A stretch of DNA of 64,000 nucleotides, from positions 248,001 to 312,000 of the forward strand of contig JALIGW010000158.1 of assembly GCA_023053685.1 (NCBI GenBank), read 5' to 3'. Source of the DNA: Diadophis punctatus similis (taxonomy: Eukaryota; Chordata; Lepidosauria; Squamata; Dipsadidae). The notes under the pieces are model-generated. The model saw nothing but the letters and a program-made list of their open reading frames with translations, searched no databases and was not told where the DNA came from. Numbering within the stretch: position 1 is the stretch's first letter; each line of letters begins with the position of its first letter. Below, piece by piece: positions 1-11,435 of this stretch. A program made the translations under genes and the position numbers.

Positions 1-550
1 AGCTCTTCATGGTAGGCTCGGAATCGAAAATCAAGCGAGAATTTGGCTTTCCAGCCCGTGGGGAACAGGAATATGTGTTTCATTTTCATTTCTGAGGTGT
101 TTGTCAAAAGTCATGTTTTTTGGCTGTATTGAGTCCTAAGGCGAATGCTGTGTTAGACTTTGGGCTAGCTCTTCAGGGTAGGCTCGGAATCAAAATTCAA
201 GCGAGAATTCGGCTTTCCAGCCTGTGGGGAACAGGAATATGTGTTTCTTTTTCATTTCTGAGGTGTTTGTCAAAAGTGATGTTTTTGGGCTGAATTGAAT
301 CCTAAGGCGAATGCTGTGTTAGACTTTGGGCTAGCTCTTCAGGGTAGGCTCGGAATCGAAAATCAAGTGAGAATTCGGCTTTCTAGCATGTGGGGAACAG
401 GAATATGTGTTTCTTTTTCATTTCTGAGGTGTTTGTCAAAAGTGATGTTTTTGGACAATTGAATCCTAAGGCGAATGCTGTGTTAGACTTTTGGCTAGCT
501 CTTCAGGGTAGGCTCGGAATCGAAAATCAAGCGAGAATTTGGCTTTCCAG

Positions 551-556
551 CACGTG
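551..556. other. CACGTG palindrome in CACG-type monomers (example)
   Basis: Monomer positions 55-60 read CACGTG in one common subtype, followed by GGG. This is the core E-box/G-box hexamer bound by bHLH and some bZIP proteins. Other subtypes read CCCGTG, CCTGTG, CATGTG or rarely CACATG. Any binding is unproven. Confidence 0.7.
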
Positions 557-991
557 GGGAACAGGAATATGTGTTTCTTTTTCATTTCTGAGGTGTTTGT
601 CAAAAGTGATGTTTTTGGACTGAATTGAATCCTAAGGTGAATGCTGTGTTAGACTTTCGGCTAGCTCTTCAGGGTAGGCTCGGAATCGAAAATCAAGCGA
701 GAATTTGGCTTTCCAGCCCGTGGGGAACAGGAATATGTGTTTCATTTTCATTTCTGAGGTGTTTGTCAAAAGTCATGTTTTTTGGCTGTATTGAGTCCTA
801 AGGCGAATGCTGTGTTAGACTTTGGGCTAGCTCTTCAGGGTAGGCTCGGAATCAAAATTCAAGCGAGAATTTGGCTTTCCAGCACGTGGGGAACAGGAAT
901 ATGTGTTTCTTTTTCATTTCTGAGGTGTTTGTCAAAAGTGATGTTTTTGGGCTGAATTGAGAACTAAGGCGAATTCCGTGTTAGACATTGG

Positions 992-1011
992 GCTTTCTCT
1001 TCAGGGAAAGC
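992..1011. other. Subtype-specific dyad GCTTTC / GAAAGC (example)
   Basis: A 6-bp perfect inverted repeat (GCTTTC at 992-997, GAAAGC at 1006-1011) with an 8-base loop. It forms at every join between a GAGAACT-ending monomer and the following GGAAAGCTCGG monomer, so it recurs dozens of times. Other monomer joins have only the 6-bp palindrome GCTAGC there. Confidence 0.85.
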
Positions 1012-1326
1012 TCGGAATCAAAAATCAAGCGAGAATTCGGCTTTCCAGCCTGTGGGGAACAGGAATATGTGTTTCATTTTCATTTCTGAGGTGTTTGTCA
1101 AAAGTCATGTTTTTTGGCTGTATTGAGTCCTAAGGCGAATGCTGTGTTAGACTTTGGGCTAGCTCTTCAGGGAAAGGTCGGAATCAAAAATCAAGCGAGA
1201 ATTCGGCTTTCCAGCCTGTGGGGAACAGGAATATGTGTTTCTTTTTCATTTCTGAGGTGTTTGTCAAAAGTGATGTTTTTGGGCTGAATTGAGAACTAAG
1301 GCGAATTCCGTGTTAGACATTGGGCT

Positions 1327-2650
1327 TTCTCTTCAGGGTAGGCTCAGAATCGAAAATCAAGCGAGAATTCGGCTTTCTAGCATGTGGGGAACAGGAATAT
1401 GTGTTTCTATTTCATTTCTGAGGTGTTTGTCAAAAGTGATGTTTTTGGACAATTGAATCCTAAGGCGAATGCTGTGTTAGACTTTGGGCTAGCTCTTCAG
1501 GGTAGGCTCGGAATCGAAAATCAAGCGAGAATTTGGCTTTCCAGCACGTGGGGAACAGGAATATGTGTTTCTTTTTCATTTCTGAGGTGTTTGTCAAAAG
1601 TGATGTTTTTGGACTGAATTGAATCCTAAGGCGAATGCTGTGTTAGACTTTGGGCTAGCTCTTCAGGGTAGGCTCGGAATCGAAAATAAAGCGAGAATTC
1701 AGCTTTCCAGCCTGTGGGGAACAGGAATATGTGTTTCATTTTCATTTCTGAGGTGTTTGTCAAAAGTGATGTTTTTGGGCTGAATTGAGAAATAAGGCGA
1801 ATGCTGTGTTAGACCTTGGGCTAGCTCTTCAGGGTAGGCTCGGAATCAAAATTCAAGCGAGAATTCGGCTTTCCAGCCCGTGGGGAACAGGAATATGTGT
1901 TTCTTTTTCATTTCTGAGGTGTTTGTCAAAAGTGATATTTTTGGGCTGAATTGAATCCTAAGGCGAATGCTGTGTTAGACTTTCGGCTAGCTCTTCAGGG
2001 TAGGCTCGGAATCGAAAATCAAGCGAGAATTTGGCTTTCCAGCACGTGGGGAACAGGAATATGTCTTTCTTTTTCATTTCTGAGGTGTTTGTCAAAAGTG
2101 ATGTTTTTGGGCTGAATTGAATCCTAAGGCGAATGCTGTGTTAGACCTTGGGCTAGCTCTTCAGGGAAAGGTCGGAATCAAAAATCAAGCGAGAATTCGG
2201 CTTTCCAGCCCGTTGGGAACAGGAATATGTGTTTCTTTTTCATTTCTGAGGTGTTTGTCAAAAGTGATGTTTTTGGGCTGAATTGAGAACTAAGGCGAAT
2301 TCCGTGTTAGACATTGGGATTTCTCTTTCGGGAAAGCTCGGAATCAAAAATCAAACGAGAATTCGGCTTTCCAGCCTGTGGGGAACAGGAATATGTGTTT
2401 CATTTTCATTTCTGAGGTGTTTGTCAAAAGTGATGTTTTTGGACAATTGAATCCTAAGGCGAATGCTGTGTTAGACTTTGGGCTAGCTCTTCAGGGTAGG
2501 CTCGGAATCGAAAATCAAGCGAGAATTTGGCTTTCCAGCACGTGGGGAACAGGAATATGTGTTTCTTTTTCATTTCTGAGGTGTTTGTCAAAAGTCATGT
2601 TTTTGGACTGAATTGAATCCTAAGGCGAATGCTGTGTTAGACTTTCGGAG
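1327..2650 (+). repeat. V block copy 1, 8 monomers
   Basis: The monomers run in this order: CTAGCATG with the 2-bp deletion (164 bp); CACG/GGACTG; CGAAAATAAAGCG with GAGAAATAAGG; GATATTTTT; CACG with ATGTCTTTC; GGAAAGGTCGG with GAGAACT; a TTTCTCTTTCGGG monomer with CAAACGAG; and a closing CACG/GGACTG monomer ending CGGAG. The CGAAAATAAAG mark at 1681 recurs at 7316, about 10.63, 13.78 and 17.43 kb, one per V copy. Confidence 0.8.
2325..2336. other. Compact dyad CTTTC-GG-GAAAG (example)
   Basis: Variant of the same junction in V blocks: arms CTTTC and GAAAG separated by only GG. Also present near 7796, 11275, 14425 and 18073. The two versions before GGTCGG (14.4 and 18.1 kb) keep the dyad. 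Confidence 0.8.
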
Positions 2651-4806
2651 AGCTCTTCATGGTAGGCTCGGAATCGAAAATCAAGCGAGAATTTGGCTTT
2701 CCAGCCCGTGGGGAACAGGAATATGTGTTTCATTTTCATTTCTGAGGTGTTTGTCAAAAGTCATGTTTTTTGGCTGTATTGAGTCCTAAGGCGAATGCTG
2801 TGTTAGACTTTGGGCTAGCTCTTCAGGGTAGGCTCGGAATCAAAATTCAAGCGAGAATTCGGCTTTCCAGCACGTGGGGAACAGGAATATGTGTTTCTTT
2901 TTCATTTCTGAGGTGTTTGTCAAAAGTGATGTTTTTGGGCTGAATTGAATCCTAAGGCGAATGCTGTGTTAGACTTTGGGCTAGCTCTTCAGGGTAGGCT
3001 CGAATCGAAAATCAAGTGAGAATTCAGCTTTCTAGCATGTGGGGAACAGGAATATGTGTTTCTTTTTCATTTCTGAGGTGTTTGTCAAAAGTGATGTTTT
3101 TGGACAATTGAATCCTAAGGCAAATGCTGTGTTAGACTTTCGGCTAGCTCTTCAGGGTAGGCTCGGAATCGAAAATCAAGCGAGAATTTGGCTTTCCAGC
3201 ACGTGGGGAACAGGAATATGTGTTTCTTTTTCATTTCTGAGGTGTTTGTCAAAAGTGATGTTTTTGGACTGAATTGAATCCTAAGGTGAATGCTGTGTTA
3301 GACTTTCGGCTAGCTCTTCAGGGTAGGCTCGGAATCGAAAATCAAGCGAGAATTTGGCTTTCCAGCCCGTGGGGAACAGGAATATGTGTTTCATTTTCAT
3401 TTCTGAGGTGTTTGTCAAAAGTCATGTTTTTTGGCTGTATTGAGTCCTAAGGCGAATGCTGTGTTAGACTTTGGGCTAGCTCTTCAGGGTAGGCTCGGAA
3501 TCAAAATTCAAGCGAGAATTCGGCTTTCCAGCACGTGGGGAACAGGAATATGTGTTTCTTTTTCATTTTCTGAGGTGTTTGTCAAAAGTGATGTTTTTGG
3601 GCTGAATTGAGAACTAAGGCGAATTCCGTGTTAGACATTGGGCTTTCTCTTCAGGGAAAGCTCGGAATCAAAAATCAAGCGAGAATTCGGCTTTCCAGCC
3701 TGTGGGGAACAGGAATATGTGTTTCATTTTCATTTCTGAGGTGTTTGTCAAAAGTCATGTTTTTTGGCTGTATTGAGTCCTAAGGCGAATGCTGTGTTAG
3801 ACTTTGGGCTAGCTCTTCAGGGTAGGCTCGGAATCGAAAATCAAGCGAGAATTCGGCTTTCCAGCCTGTGGGGAACAGGAATATGTGTTTCATTTTCATT
3901 TCTGAGGTGTTTGTCAAAAGTCATGTTTTTTGGCTGTATTGAGTCCTAAGGCGAATGCTGTGTTAGACTTTGGGCTAGCTCTTCAGGGAAAGGTCGGAAT
4001 CAAAAATCAAGCGAGAATTCGGCTTTCCAGCCTGTGTGGGAACAGGAATATGTGTTTCTTTTTCATTTCTGAGGTGTTTGTCAAAAGTGATGTTTTTGGG
4101 CTGAATTGAGAACTAAGGCGAATTCCGTGTTAGACATTGGGCTTTCTCTTCAGGGAAAGCTCGGAATCAAAATCAAGCGAGAATTCGGCTTTCCAGCCTG
4201 TGGGGAACAGGAATATGTGTTTCATTTTCATTTCTGAGGTGTTTGTCAAAAGTCATGTTTTTTGGCTGTATTGAGTCCTAAGGCGAATGCTGTGTTAGAC
4301 TTTGGGCTAGCTCTTCAGGGTAGGCTCGGAATCAAAATTCAAGCGAGAATTCGGCTTTCCAGCATGTGGGGAACAGGAATATGTGTTTCTTTTTCATTTC
4401 TGAGGTGTTTGTCAAAAGTGATGTTTTTGGACTGAATTGAATCCTAAGGCGAATGCTGTGTTAGACTTTCGGCTAGCTCTTCATGGTAGGCTCGGAATCG
4501 AAAATCAAGCGAGAATTTGGCTTTCCAGCCCGTGGGGAACAGGAATATGTGTTTCATTTTCATTTCTGAGGTGTTTGTCAAAAGTCATGTTTTTTGGCTG
4601 TATTGAGTCCTAAGGCGAATGCTGTGTTAGACTTTGGGCTAGCTCTTCAGGGTAGGCTCGGAATCAAAATTCAAGTGAGAATTTGGCTTTCCAGCCCGTG
4701 GGGAACAGGAATATGTGTTTCTTTTTCATTTCTGAGGTGTTTGTCAAAAGTCATGTTTTTGGACTGAATTGAATCCTAAGGCGAATGCTGTGTTAGACTT
4801 TCGGAG
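2651..4806 (+). repeat. U block copy 1, 13 monomers
   Basis: Thirteen monomers start near 2651, 2817, 2983, 3146, 3312, 3478, 3645, 3811, 3977, 4145, 4310, 4476 and 4642. The block opens right after CTTTCGGAG and contains the AAGGCAAATG mark near 3119, shared with the other U copies. Small indels here absent from its sister copy: one base missing near 3001, one extra near 3569, two extra near 4036 and one missing near 4167. Confidence 0.8.
3811..3976 (+). repeat. Reference satellite monomer (166 bp)
   Basis: Chosen as a typical full monomer and used here to number positions. G+C is 73 of 166. A palindromic GCTAGC (NheI) spans each monomer junction (positions 164-166 plus 1-3), and GAATTC (EcoRI) lies at 39-44 in about half of the subtypes. 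CpG sites are at 19, 25, 36, 44 and 142, plus position 57 in other subtypes. The most stable stretch is roughly 91-110 (TCTGAGGTGTTTGTCAAAAG). The most variable parts are 1-30, 44-58 and 111-145. The latter gives the classes GTATTGAGTCC, GAATTGAATCC, GAATTGAGAACT, GAATTGAGAAAT, GAATTGAGACAT and the deleted GACAATTG. No box matching the mammalian CENP-B consensus is present. Confidence 0.97.
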
Positions 4807-6961
4807 AGCTCTTCATGGTAGGCTCGGAATCGAAAATCAAGCGAGAATTTGGCTTTCCAGCCCGTGGGGAACAGGAATATGTGTTTCATTTTCATTTCTG
4901 AGGTGTTTGTCAAAAGTCATGTTTTTTGGCTGTATTGAGTCCTAAGGCGAATGCTGTGTTAGACTTTGGGCTAGCTCTTCAGGGTAGGCTCGGAATCAAA
5001 ATTCAAGCGAGAATTCGGCTTTCCAGCCCGTGGGGAACAGGAATATGTGTTTCTTTTTCATTTCTGAGGTGTTTGTCAAAAGTGATGTTTTTGGGCTGAA
5101 TTGAATCCTAAGGCGAATGCTGTGTTAGACTTTGGGCTAGCTCTTCAGGGTAGGCTCGGAATCGAAAATCAAGTGAGAATTCAGCTTTCTAGCATGTGGG
5201 GAACAGGAATATGTGTTTCTTTTTCATTTCTGAGGTGTTTGTCAAAAGTGATGTTTTTGGACAATTGAATCCTAAGGCAAATGCTGTGTTAGACTTTCGG
5301 CTAGCTCTTCAGGGTAGGCTCGGAATCGAAAATCAAGCGAGAATTTGGCTTTCCAGCACGTGGGGAACAGGAATATGTGTTTCTTTTTCATTTCTGAGGT
5401 GTTTGTCAAAAGTGATGTTTTTGGACTGAATTGAATCCTAAGGTGAATGCTGTGTTAGACTTTCGGCTAGCTCTTCAGGGTAGGCTCGGAATCGAAAATC
5501 AAGCGAGAATTTGGCTTTCCAGCCCGTGGGGAACAGGAATATGTGTTTCATTTTCATTTCTGAGGTGTTTGTCAAAAGTCATCTTTTTTGGCTGTATTGA
5601 GTCCTAAGGCGAATGCTGTGTTAGACTTTGGGCTAGCTCTTCAGGGTAGGCTCGGAATCAAAATTCAAGCGAGAATTCGGCTTTCCAGCACGTGGGGAAC
5701 AGGAATATGTGTTTCTTTTTCATTTCTGAGGTGTTTGTCAAAAGTGATGTTTTTGGGCTGAATTGAGAACTAAGGCGAATTCCGTGTTAGACATTGGGCT
5801 TTCTCTTCAGGGAAAGCTCGGAATCAAAAATCAAGCGAGAATTCGGCTTTCCAGCCTGTGGGGAACAGGAATATGTGTTTCATTTTCATTTCTGAGGTGT
5901 TTGTCAAAAGTCATGTTTTTTGGCTGTATTGAGTCCTAAGGCGAATGCTGTGTTAGACTTTGGGCTAGCTCTTCAGGGTAGGCTCGGAATCGAAAATCAA
6001 GCGAGAATTCGGCTTTCCAGCCTGTGGGGAACAGGAATATGTGTTTCATTTTCATTTCTGAGGTGTTTGTCAAAAGTCATGTTTTTTGGCTGTATTGAGT
6101 CCTAAGGCGAATGCTGTGTTAGACTTTGGGCTAGCTCTTCAGGGAAAGGTCGGAATCAAAAATCAAGCGAGAATTCGGCTTTCCAGCCTGTGGGGAACAG
6201 GAATATGTGTTTCTTTTTCATTTCTGAGGTGTTTGTCAAAAGTGATGTTTTTGGGCTGAATTGAGAACTAAGGCGAATTCCGTGTTAGACATTGGGCTTT
6301 CTCTTCAGGGAAAGCTCGGAATCAAAAATCAAGCGAGAATTCGGCTTTCCAGCCTGTGGGGAACAGGAATATGTGTTTCATTTTCATTTCTGAGGTGTTT
6401 GTCAAAAGTCATGTTTTTTGGCTGTATTGAGTCCTAAGGCGAATGCTGTGTTAGACTTTGGGCTAGCTCTTCAGGGTAGGCTCGGAATCAAAATTCAAGC
6501 GAGAATTCGGCTTTCCAGCATGTGGGGAACAGGAATATGTGTATCTTTTTCATTTCTGAGGTGTTTGTCAAAAGTGATGTTTTTGGACTGAATTGAATCC
6601 TAAGGCGAATGCTGTGTTAGACTTTCGGCTAGCTCTTCATGGTAGGCTCGAATCGAAAATCAAGCGAGAATTTGGCTTTCCAGCCTGTGGGGAACAGGAA
6701 TATGTGTTTCATTTTCATTTCTGAGGTGTTTGTCAAAAGTCATGTTTTTTGGCTGTATTGAGTCCTAAGGCGAATGCTGTGTTAGACTTTGGGCTAGCTC
6801 TTCAGGGTAGGCTCGGAATCAAAATTCAAGTGAGAATTTGGCTTTCCAGCCCGTGGGGAACAGGAATATGTGTTTCTTTTTCATTTCTGAGGTGTTTGTC
6901 AAAAGTGATGTTTTTGGGCTGAATTGAGAACTAAGGCGAATTCCGTGTTAGACATTGGGCT
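4807..6961 (+). repeat. U block copy 2, tandem to copy 1 (shift about 2,157 bp)
   Basis: The same 13 monomers follow in the same order. Matching marks are CGGAGAG at 2646/4802, the deletion monomer at 3039/5196 and the paired GTATTGAGTCC monomers at 3764/5920. The copy ends by running directly into V copy 2 after a GAGAACT monomer, where copy 1 ended with GGACTG and CGGAG, so the last monomer is exchanged. Private changes include ATCTTTTTTGG at about 5581 and one base missing near 6650. Confidence 0.8.
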
Positions 6962-8119
6962 TTCTCTTCAGGGTAGGCTCAGAATCGAAAATCAAGCGAG
7001 AATTCGGCTTTCTAGCATGTGGGGAACAGGAATATGTGTTTCTATTTCATTTCTGAGGTGTTTGTCAAAAGTGATGTTTTTGGACAATTGAATCCTAAGG
7101 CGAATGCTGTGTTAGACTTTGGGCTAGCTCTTCAGGGTAGGCTCGGAATCGAAAATCAAGCGAGAATTTGGCTTTCCAGCACGTGGGGAACAGGAATATG
7201 TGTTTCTTTTTCATTTCTGAGGTGTTTGTCAAAAGTGATGTTTTTGGACTGAATTGAATCCTAAGGCGAATGCTGTGTTAGACTTTGGGCTAGCTCTTCA
7301 GGGTAGGCTCGGAATCGAAAATAAAGCGAGAATTCAGCTTTCCAGCCTGTGGGGAACAGGAATATGTGTTTCATTTTCATTTCTGAGGTGTTTATCAAAA
7401 GTGATGTTTTTGGGCTGAATTGAGAAATAAGGCGAATGCTGTGTTAGACCTTGGGCTAGCTCTTCAGGGTAGGCTCGGAATCAAAATTCAAGCGAGAATT
7501 CGGCTTTCCAGCCCGTGGGGAACAGGAATATGTGTTTCTTTTTCATTTCTGAGGTGTTTGTCAAAAGTGATATTTTTGGGCTGAATTGAATCCTAAGGCG
7601 AATGCTGTGTTAGACCTTGGGCTAGCTCTTCAGGGAAAGGTCGGAATCGAAAATCAAGCGAGAATTCGGCTTTCCAGCCCGTGGGGAACAGGAATATGTG
7701 TTTCTTTTTCATTTCTGAGGTGTTTGTCAAAAGTGATGTTTTTGGGCTGAATTGAGAACTAAGGTGAATTCCGTGTTAGACATTGGGATTTCTCTTTCGG
7801 GAAAGCTCGGAATCAAAAATCAAACGAGAATTCGGCTTTCCAGCCTGTGGGGAACAGGAATATGTGTTTCATTTTCATTTCTGAGGTGTTTGTCAAAAGT
7901 GATGTTTTTGGACAATTGAATCCTAAGGCGAATGCTGTGTTAGACTTTGGGCTAGCTCTTCAGGGTAGGCTCGGAATCGAAAATCAAGCGAGAATTTGGC
8001 TTTCCAGCACGTGGGGAACAGGAATATGTGTTTCTTTTTCATTTCTGAGGTGTTTGTCAAAAGTCATGTTTTTGGACTGAATTGAATCCTAAGGCGAATG
8101 CTGTGTTAGACTTTCGGAG
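6962..8119 (+). repeat. V block copy 2, 7 monomers (one lost)
   Basis: It aligns with V copy 1 at a shift of 5,635 bp on its left part and 5,469 bp on its right part. The difference is one monomer: the CACG/ATGTCTTTC unit between the GATATTTTT and GGAAAGGTCGG monomers (about 1989-2154 in copy 1) is missing here. The CGAAAATAAAG mark is at 7316. It carries the same TATTTC change in its first monomer as copy 1, which ties these two copies together. Confidence 0.8.
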
Positions 8120-10275
8120 AGCTCTTCATGGTAGGCTCGGAATCGAAAATCAAGCGAGAATTTGGCTTTCCAGCCCGTGGGGAACAGGAATATGTGTTTC
8201 ATTTTCATTTCTGAGGTGTTTGTCAAAAGTCATGTTTTTTGGCTGTATTGAGTCCTAAGGCGAATGCTGTGTTAGACTTTGGGCTAGCTCTTCAGGGTAG
8301 GCTCGGAATCAAAATTCAAGCGAGAATTCGGCTTTCCAGCCCGTGGGGAACAGGAATATGTGTTTCTTTTTCATTTCTGAGGTGTTTGTCAAAAGTGATG
8401 TTTTTGGGCTGAATTGAATCCTAAGGCGAATGCTGTGTTAGACTTTGGGCCAGCTCTTCAGGGTAGGCTCGGAATCGAAAATCAAGTGAGAATTCAGCTT
8501 TCTAGCATGTGGGGAACAGGAATATGTGTTTCTTTTTCATTTCTGAGGTGTTTGTCAAAAGTGATGTTTTTGGACAATTGAATCCTAAGGCAAATGCTGT
8601 GTTAGACTTTCGGCTAGCTCTTCAGGGTAGGCTCGGAATCGAAAATCAAGCGAGAATTTGGCTTTCCAGCACGTGGGGAACAGGAATATGTGTTTCTTTT
8701 TCATTTCTGAGGTGTTTGTCAAAAGTGATGTTTTTGGACTGAATTGAATCCTAAGGTGAATGCTGTGTTAGACTTTCGGCTAGCTCTTCAGGGTAGGCTC
8801 GGAATCGAAAATCAAGCGAGAATTTGGCTTTCCAGCCCGTGGGGAACAGGAATATGTGTTTCATTTTCATTTCTGAGGTGTTTGTCAAAAGTCATGTTTT
8901 TTGGCTGTATTGAGTCCTAAGGCGAATGCTGTGTTAGACTTTGGGCTAGCTCTTCAGGGTAGGCTCGGAATCAAAATTCAAGCGAGAATTCGGCTTTCCA
9001 GCACGTGGGGAACAGGAATATGTGTTTCTTTTTCATTTCTGAGGTGTTTGTCAAAAGTGATGTTTTTGGGCTGAATTGAGAACTAAGGCGAATTCCGTGT
9101 TAGACATTGGGCTTTCTCTTCAGGGAAAGCTCGGAATCAAAAATCAAGCGAGAATTCGGCTTTCCAGCCTGTGGGGAACAGGAATATGTGTTTCATTTTC
9201 ATTTCTGAGGTGTTTGTCAAAAGTCATGTTTTTTGGCTGTATTGAGTCCTAAGGCGAATGCTGTGTTAGACTTTGGGCTAGCTCTTCAGGGTAGGCTCGG
9301 AATCGAAAATCAAGCGAGAATTCGGCTTTCCAGCCTGTGGGGAACAGGAATATGTGTTTCATTTTCATTTCTGAGGTGTTTGTCAAAAGTCATGTTTTTT
9401 GGCTGTATTGAGTCCTAAGGCGAATGCTGTGTTAGACTTTGGGCTAGCTCTTCAGGGAAAGGTCGGAATCAAAAATCAAGCGAGAATTCGGCTTTCCAGC
9501 CTGTGGGGAACAGGAATATGTGTTTCTTTTTCATTTCTGAGGTGTTTGTCAAAAGTGATGTTTTTGGGCTGAATTGAGAACTAAGGCGAATTCCGTGTTA
9601 GACATTGGGCTTTCTCTTCAGGGAAAGCTCGGAATCAAAAATCAAGCGAGAATTCGGCTTTCCAGCCTGTGGGGAACAGGAATATGTGTTTCATTTTCAT
9701 TTCTGAGGTGTTTGTCAAAAGTCATGTTTTTTGGCTGTATTGAGTCCTAAGGCGAATGCTGTGTTAGACTTTGGGCTAGCTCTTCAGGGTAGGCTCGGAA
9801 TCAAAATTCAAGCGAGAATTCGGCTTTCCAGCATGTGGGGAACAGGAATATGTGTTTCTTTTTCATTTCTGAGGTGTTTGTCAAAAGTGATGTTTTTGGA
9901 CTGAATTGAATCCTAAGGCGAATGCTGTGTTAGACTTTCGGCTAGCTCTTCATGGTAGGCTCGGAATCGAAAATCAAGCGAGAATTTGGCTTTCCAGCCC
10001 GTGGGGAACAGGAATATGTGTTTCATTTTCATTTCTGAGGTGTTTGTCAAAAGTCATGTTTTTTGGCTGTATTGAGTCCTAAGGCGAATGCTGTGTTAGA
10101 CTTTGGGCTAGCTCTTCAGGGTAGGCTCGGAATCAAAATTCAGGTGAGAATTTGGCTTTCCAGCCCGTGGGGAACAGGAATATGTGTTTCTTTTTCATTT
10201 CTGAGGTGTTTGTCAAAAGTGATGTTTTTGGGCTGAATGGAATCCTAAGGCGAATGCTTTGTTAGACTTTGGGCT
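8120..10275 (+). repeat. U block copy 3, 13 monomers
   Basis: It matches U copy 2 at a shift of 3,313 bp (deletion monomer 5196/8509, paired GTATTGAGTCC monomers 5920/9233). Its last monomer carries CTGAATGGAATCC and AATGCTTTGTT near 10231-10261. Those two marks are seen again only near 29.13-29.16 kb, where part of this block has been copied. Confidence 0.8.
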
Positions 10276-11435
10276 AGCTCTTCAGGGTAGGCTCGGAATC
10301 GAAAATCAAGCGAGAATTCGGCTTTCTAGCATGTGGGGAACAGGAATATGTGTTTCTTTTTCATTTCTGAGGTGTTTGTCAAAAGTGATGTTTTTGGACA
10401 ATTGAATCCTAAGGCGAATGCTGTGTTAGACTTTGGGCTAGCTCTTCAGGGTAGGCTCGGAATCGAAAATCAAGCGAGAATTTGGCTTTCCAGCACGTGG
10501 GGAACAGGAATATGTGTTTCTTTTTCATTTCTGAGGTGTTTGTCAAAAGTGATGTTTTTGGACTGAATTGAATCCTAAGGCGAATGCTGTGTTAGACTTT
10601 GGGCTAGCTCTTCAGGGTAGGCTCGGAATCGAAAATAAAGCGAGAATTCAGCTTTCCAGCCTGTGGGGAACAGGAATATGTGTTTCATTTTCATTTCTGA
10701 GGTGTTTGTCAAAAGTGATGTTTTTGGGCTGAATTGAGAAATAAGGCGAATGCTGTGTTAGACCTTGGGCTAGCTCTTCAGGGTAGGCTCGGAATCAAAA
10801 TTCAAGCGAGAATTCGGCTTTCCAGCCCGTGGGGAACAGGAATATGTGTTTCTTTTTCATTTCTGAGGTGTTTGTCAAAAGTTATATTTTTGGGCTGAAT
10901 TGAATCCTAAGGCGAATGCTGTGTTAGACTTTCGGCTAGCTCTTCAGGGTAGGCTCGGAATCGAAAATCAAGCGAGAATTTGGCTTTCCAGCACGTGGGG
11001 AACAGGAATATGTCTTTCTTTTTCATTTCTGAGGTGTTTGTCAAAAGTGATGTTTTTGGGCTGAATTGAATCCTAAGGCGAATGCTGTGTTAGACCTTGG
11101 GCTAGCTCTTCAGGGAAAGGTCGGAATCAAAAATCAAGCGAGAATTCGGCTTTCCAGCCAATGGGGAACAGGAATATGTGTTTCTTTTTCATTTCTGAGG
11201 TGTTTCTCAAAAGTGATGTTTTTGGGCTGAATTGAGAACTAAGGCGAATTCCGTGTTAGACATTGGGATTTCTCTTTCGGGAAAGCTCGGAATCAAAAAT
11301 CAAACGAGAATTCGGCTTTCCAGCCTGTGGGGAACAGGAATATGTGTTTCATTTTCATTTCTGAGGTGTTTGTCAAAAGTCATGTTTTTTGGCTGTATTG
11401 AGTCCTAAGGCGAATGCTGTGTTAGACTTTGGGCT
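10276..11435 (+). repeat. V block copy 3, hybrid last monomer
   Basis: Seven monomers carry the V markers: CGAAAATAAAG near 10633, GTTATATTTTT near 10882, ATGTCTTTC near 11013 and TTTCTCTTTCGGG near 11270. The last monomer starts as the V CAAACGAG type but ends with GTCATG and GTATTGAGTCC, which is U type. That junction, within about 11330-11385, joins V directly to the eighth monomer of U, so the first seven U monomers are skipped. Confidence 0.75.

Larger units (their letters stand above)
1..1326 (+). repeat. Partial U block (U0), 8 monomers
   Basis: The order matches the first seven monomers of the full U block at 2651: CATGG type, CAAAATTC/GAATCC type, AAGTGAG plus CTAGCATG deletion type, CACG/GGACTG type with AAGGTGAAT, CCCG/GTATTGAG type, GAGAACT type, then the GGAAAGCTCGG type. 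U monomer 8 is skipped, and a GGAAAGGTCGG/GAGAACT monomer (U monomer 9) follows before V begins. The window may cut the true start of the block. Confidence 0.7.

Noticed and set aside
2328..2344. Possible CENP-B box at TTTCGGGAAAGCTCGGA
   Set aside because: It has TTCG and the central A at the right spacing but ends TCGG where the consensus needs CGGG: two core mismatches. It occurs only in the five V-type monomers. Not a functional match as it stands.
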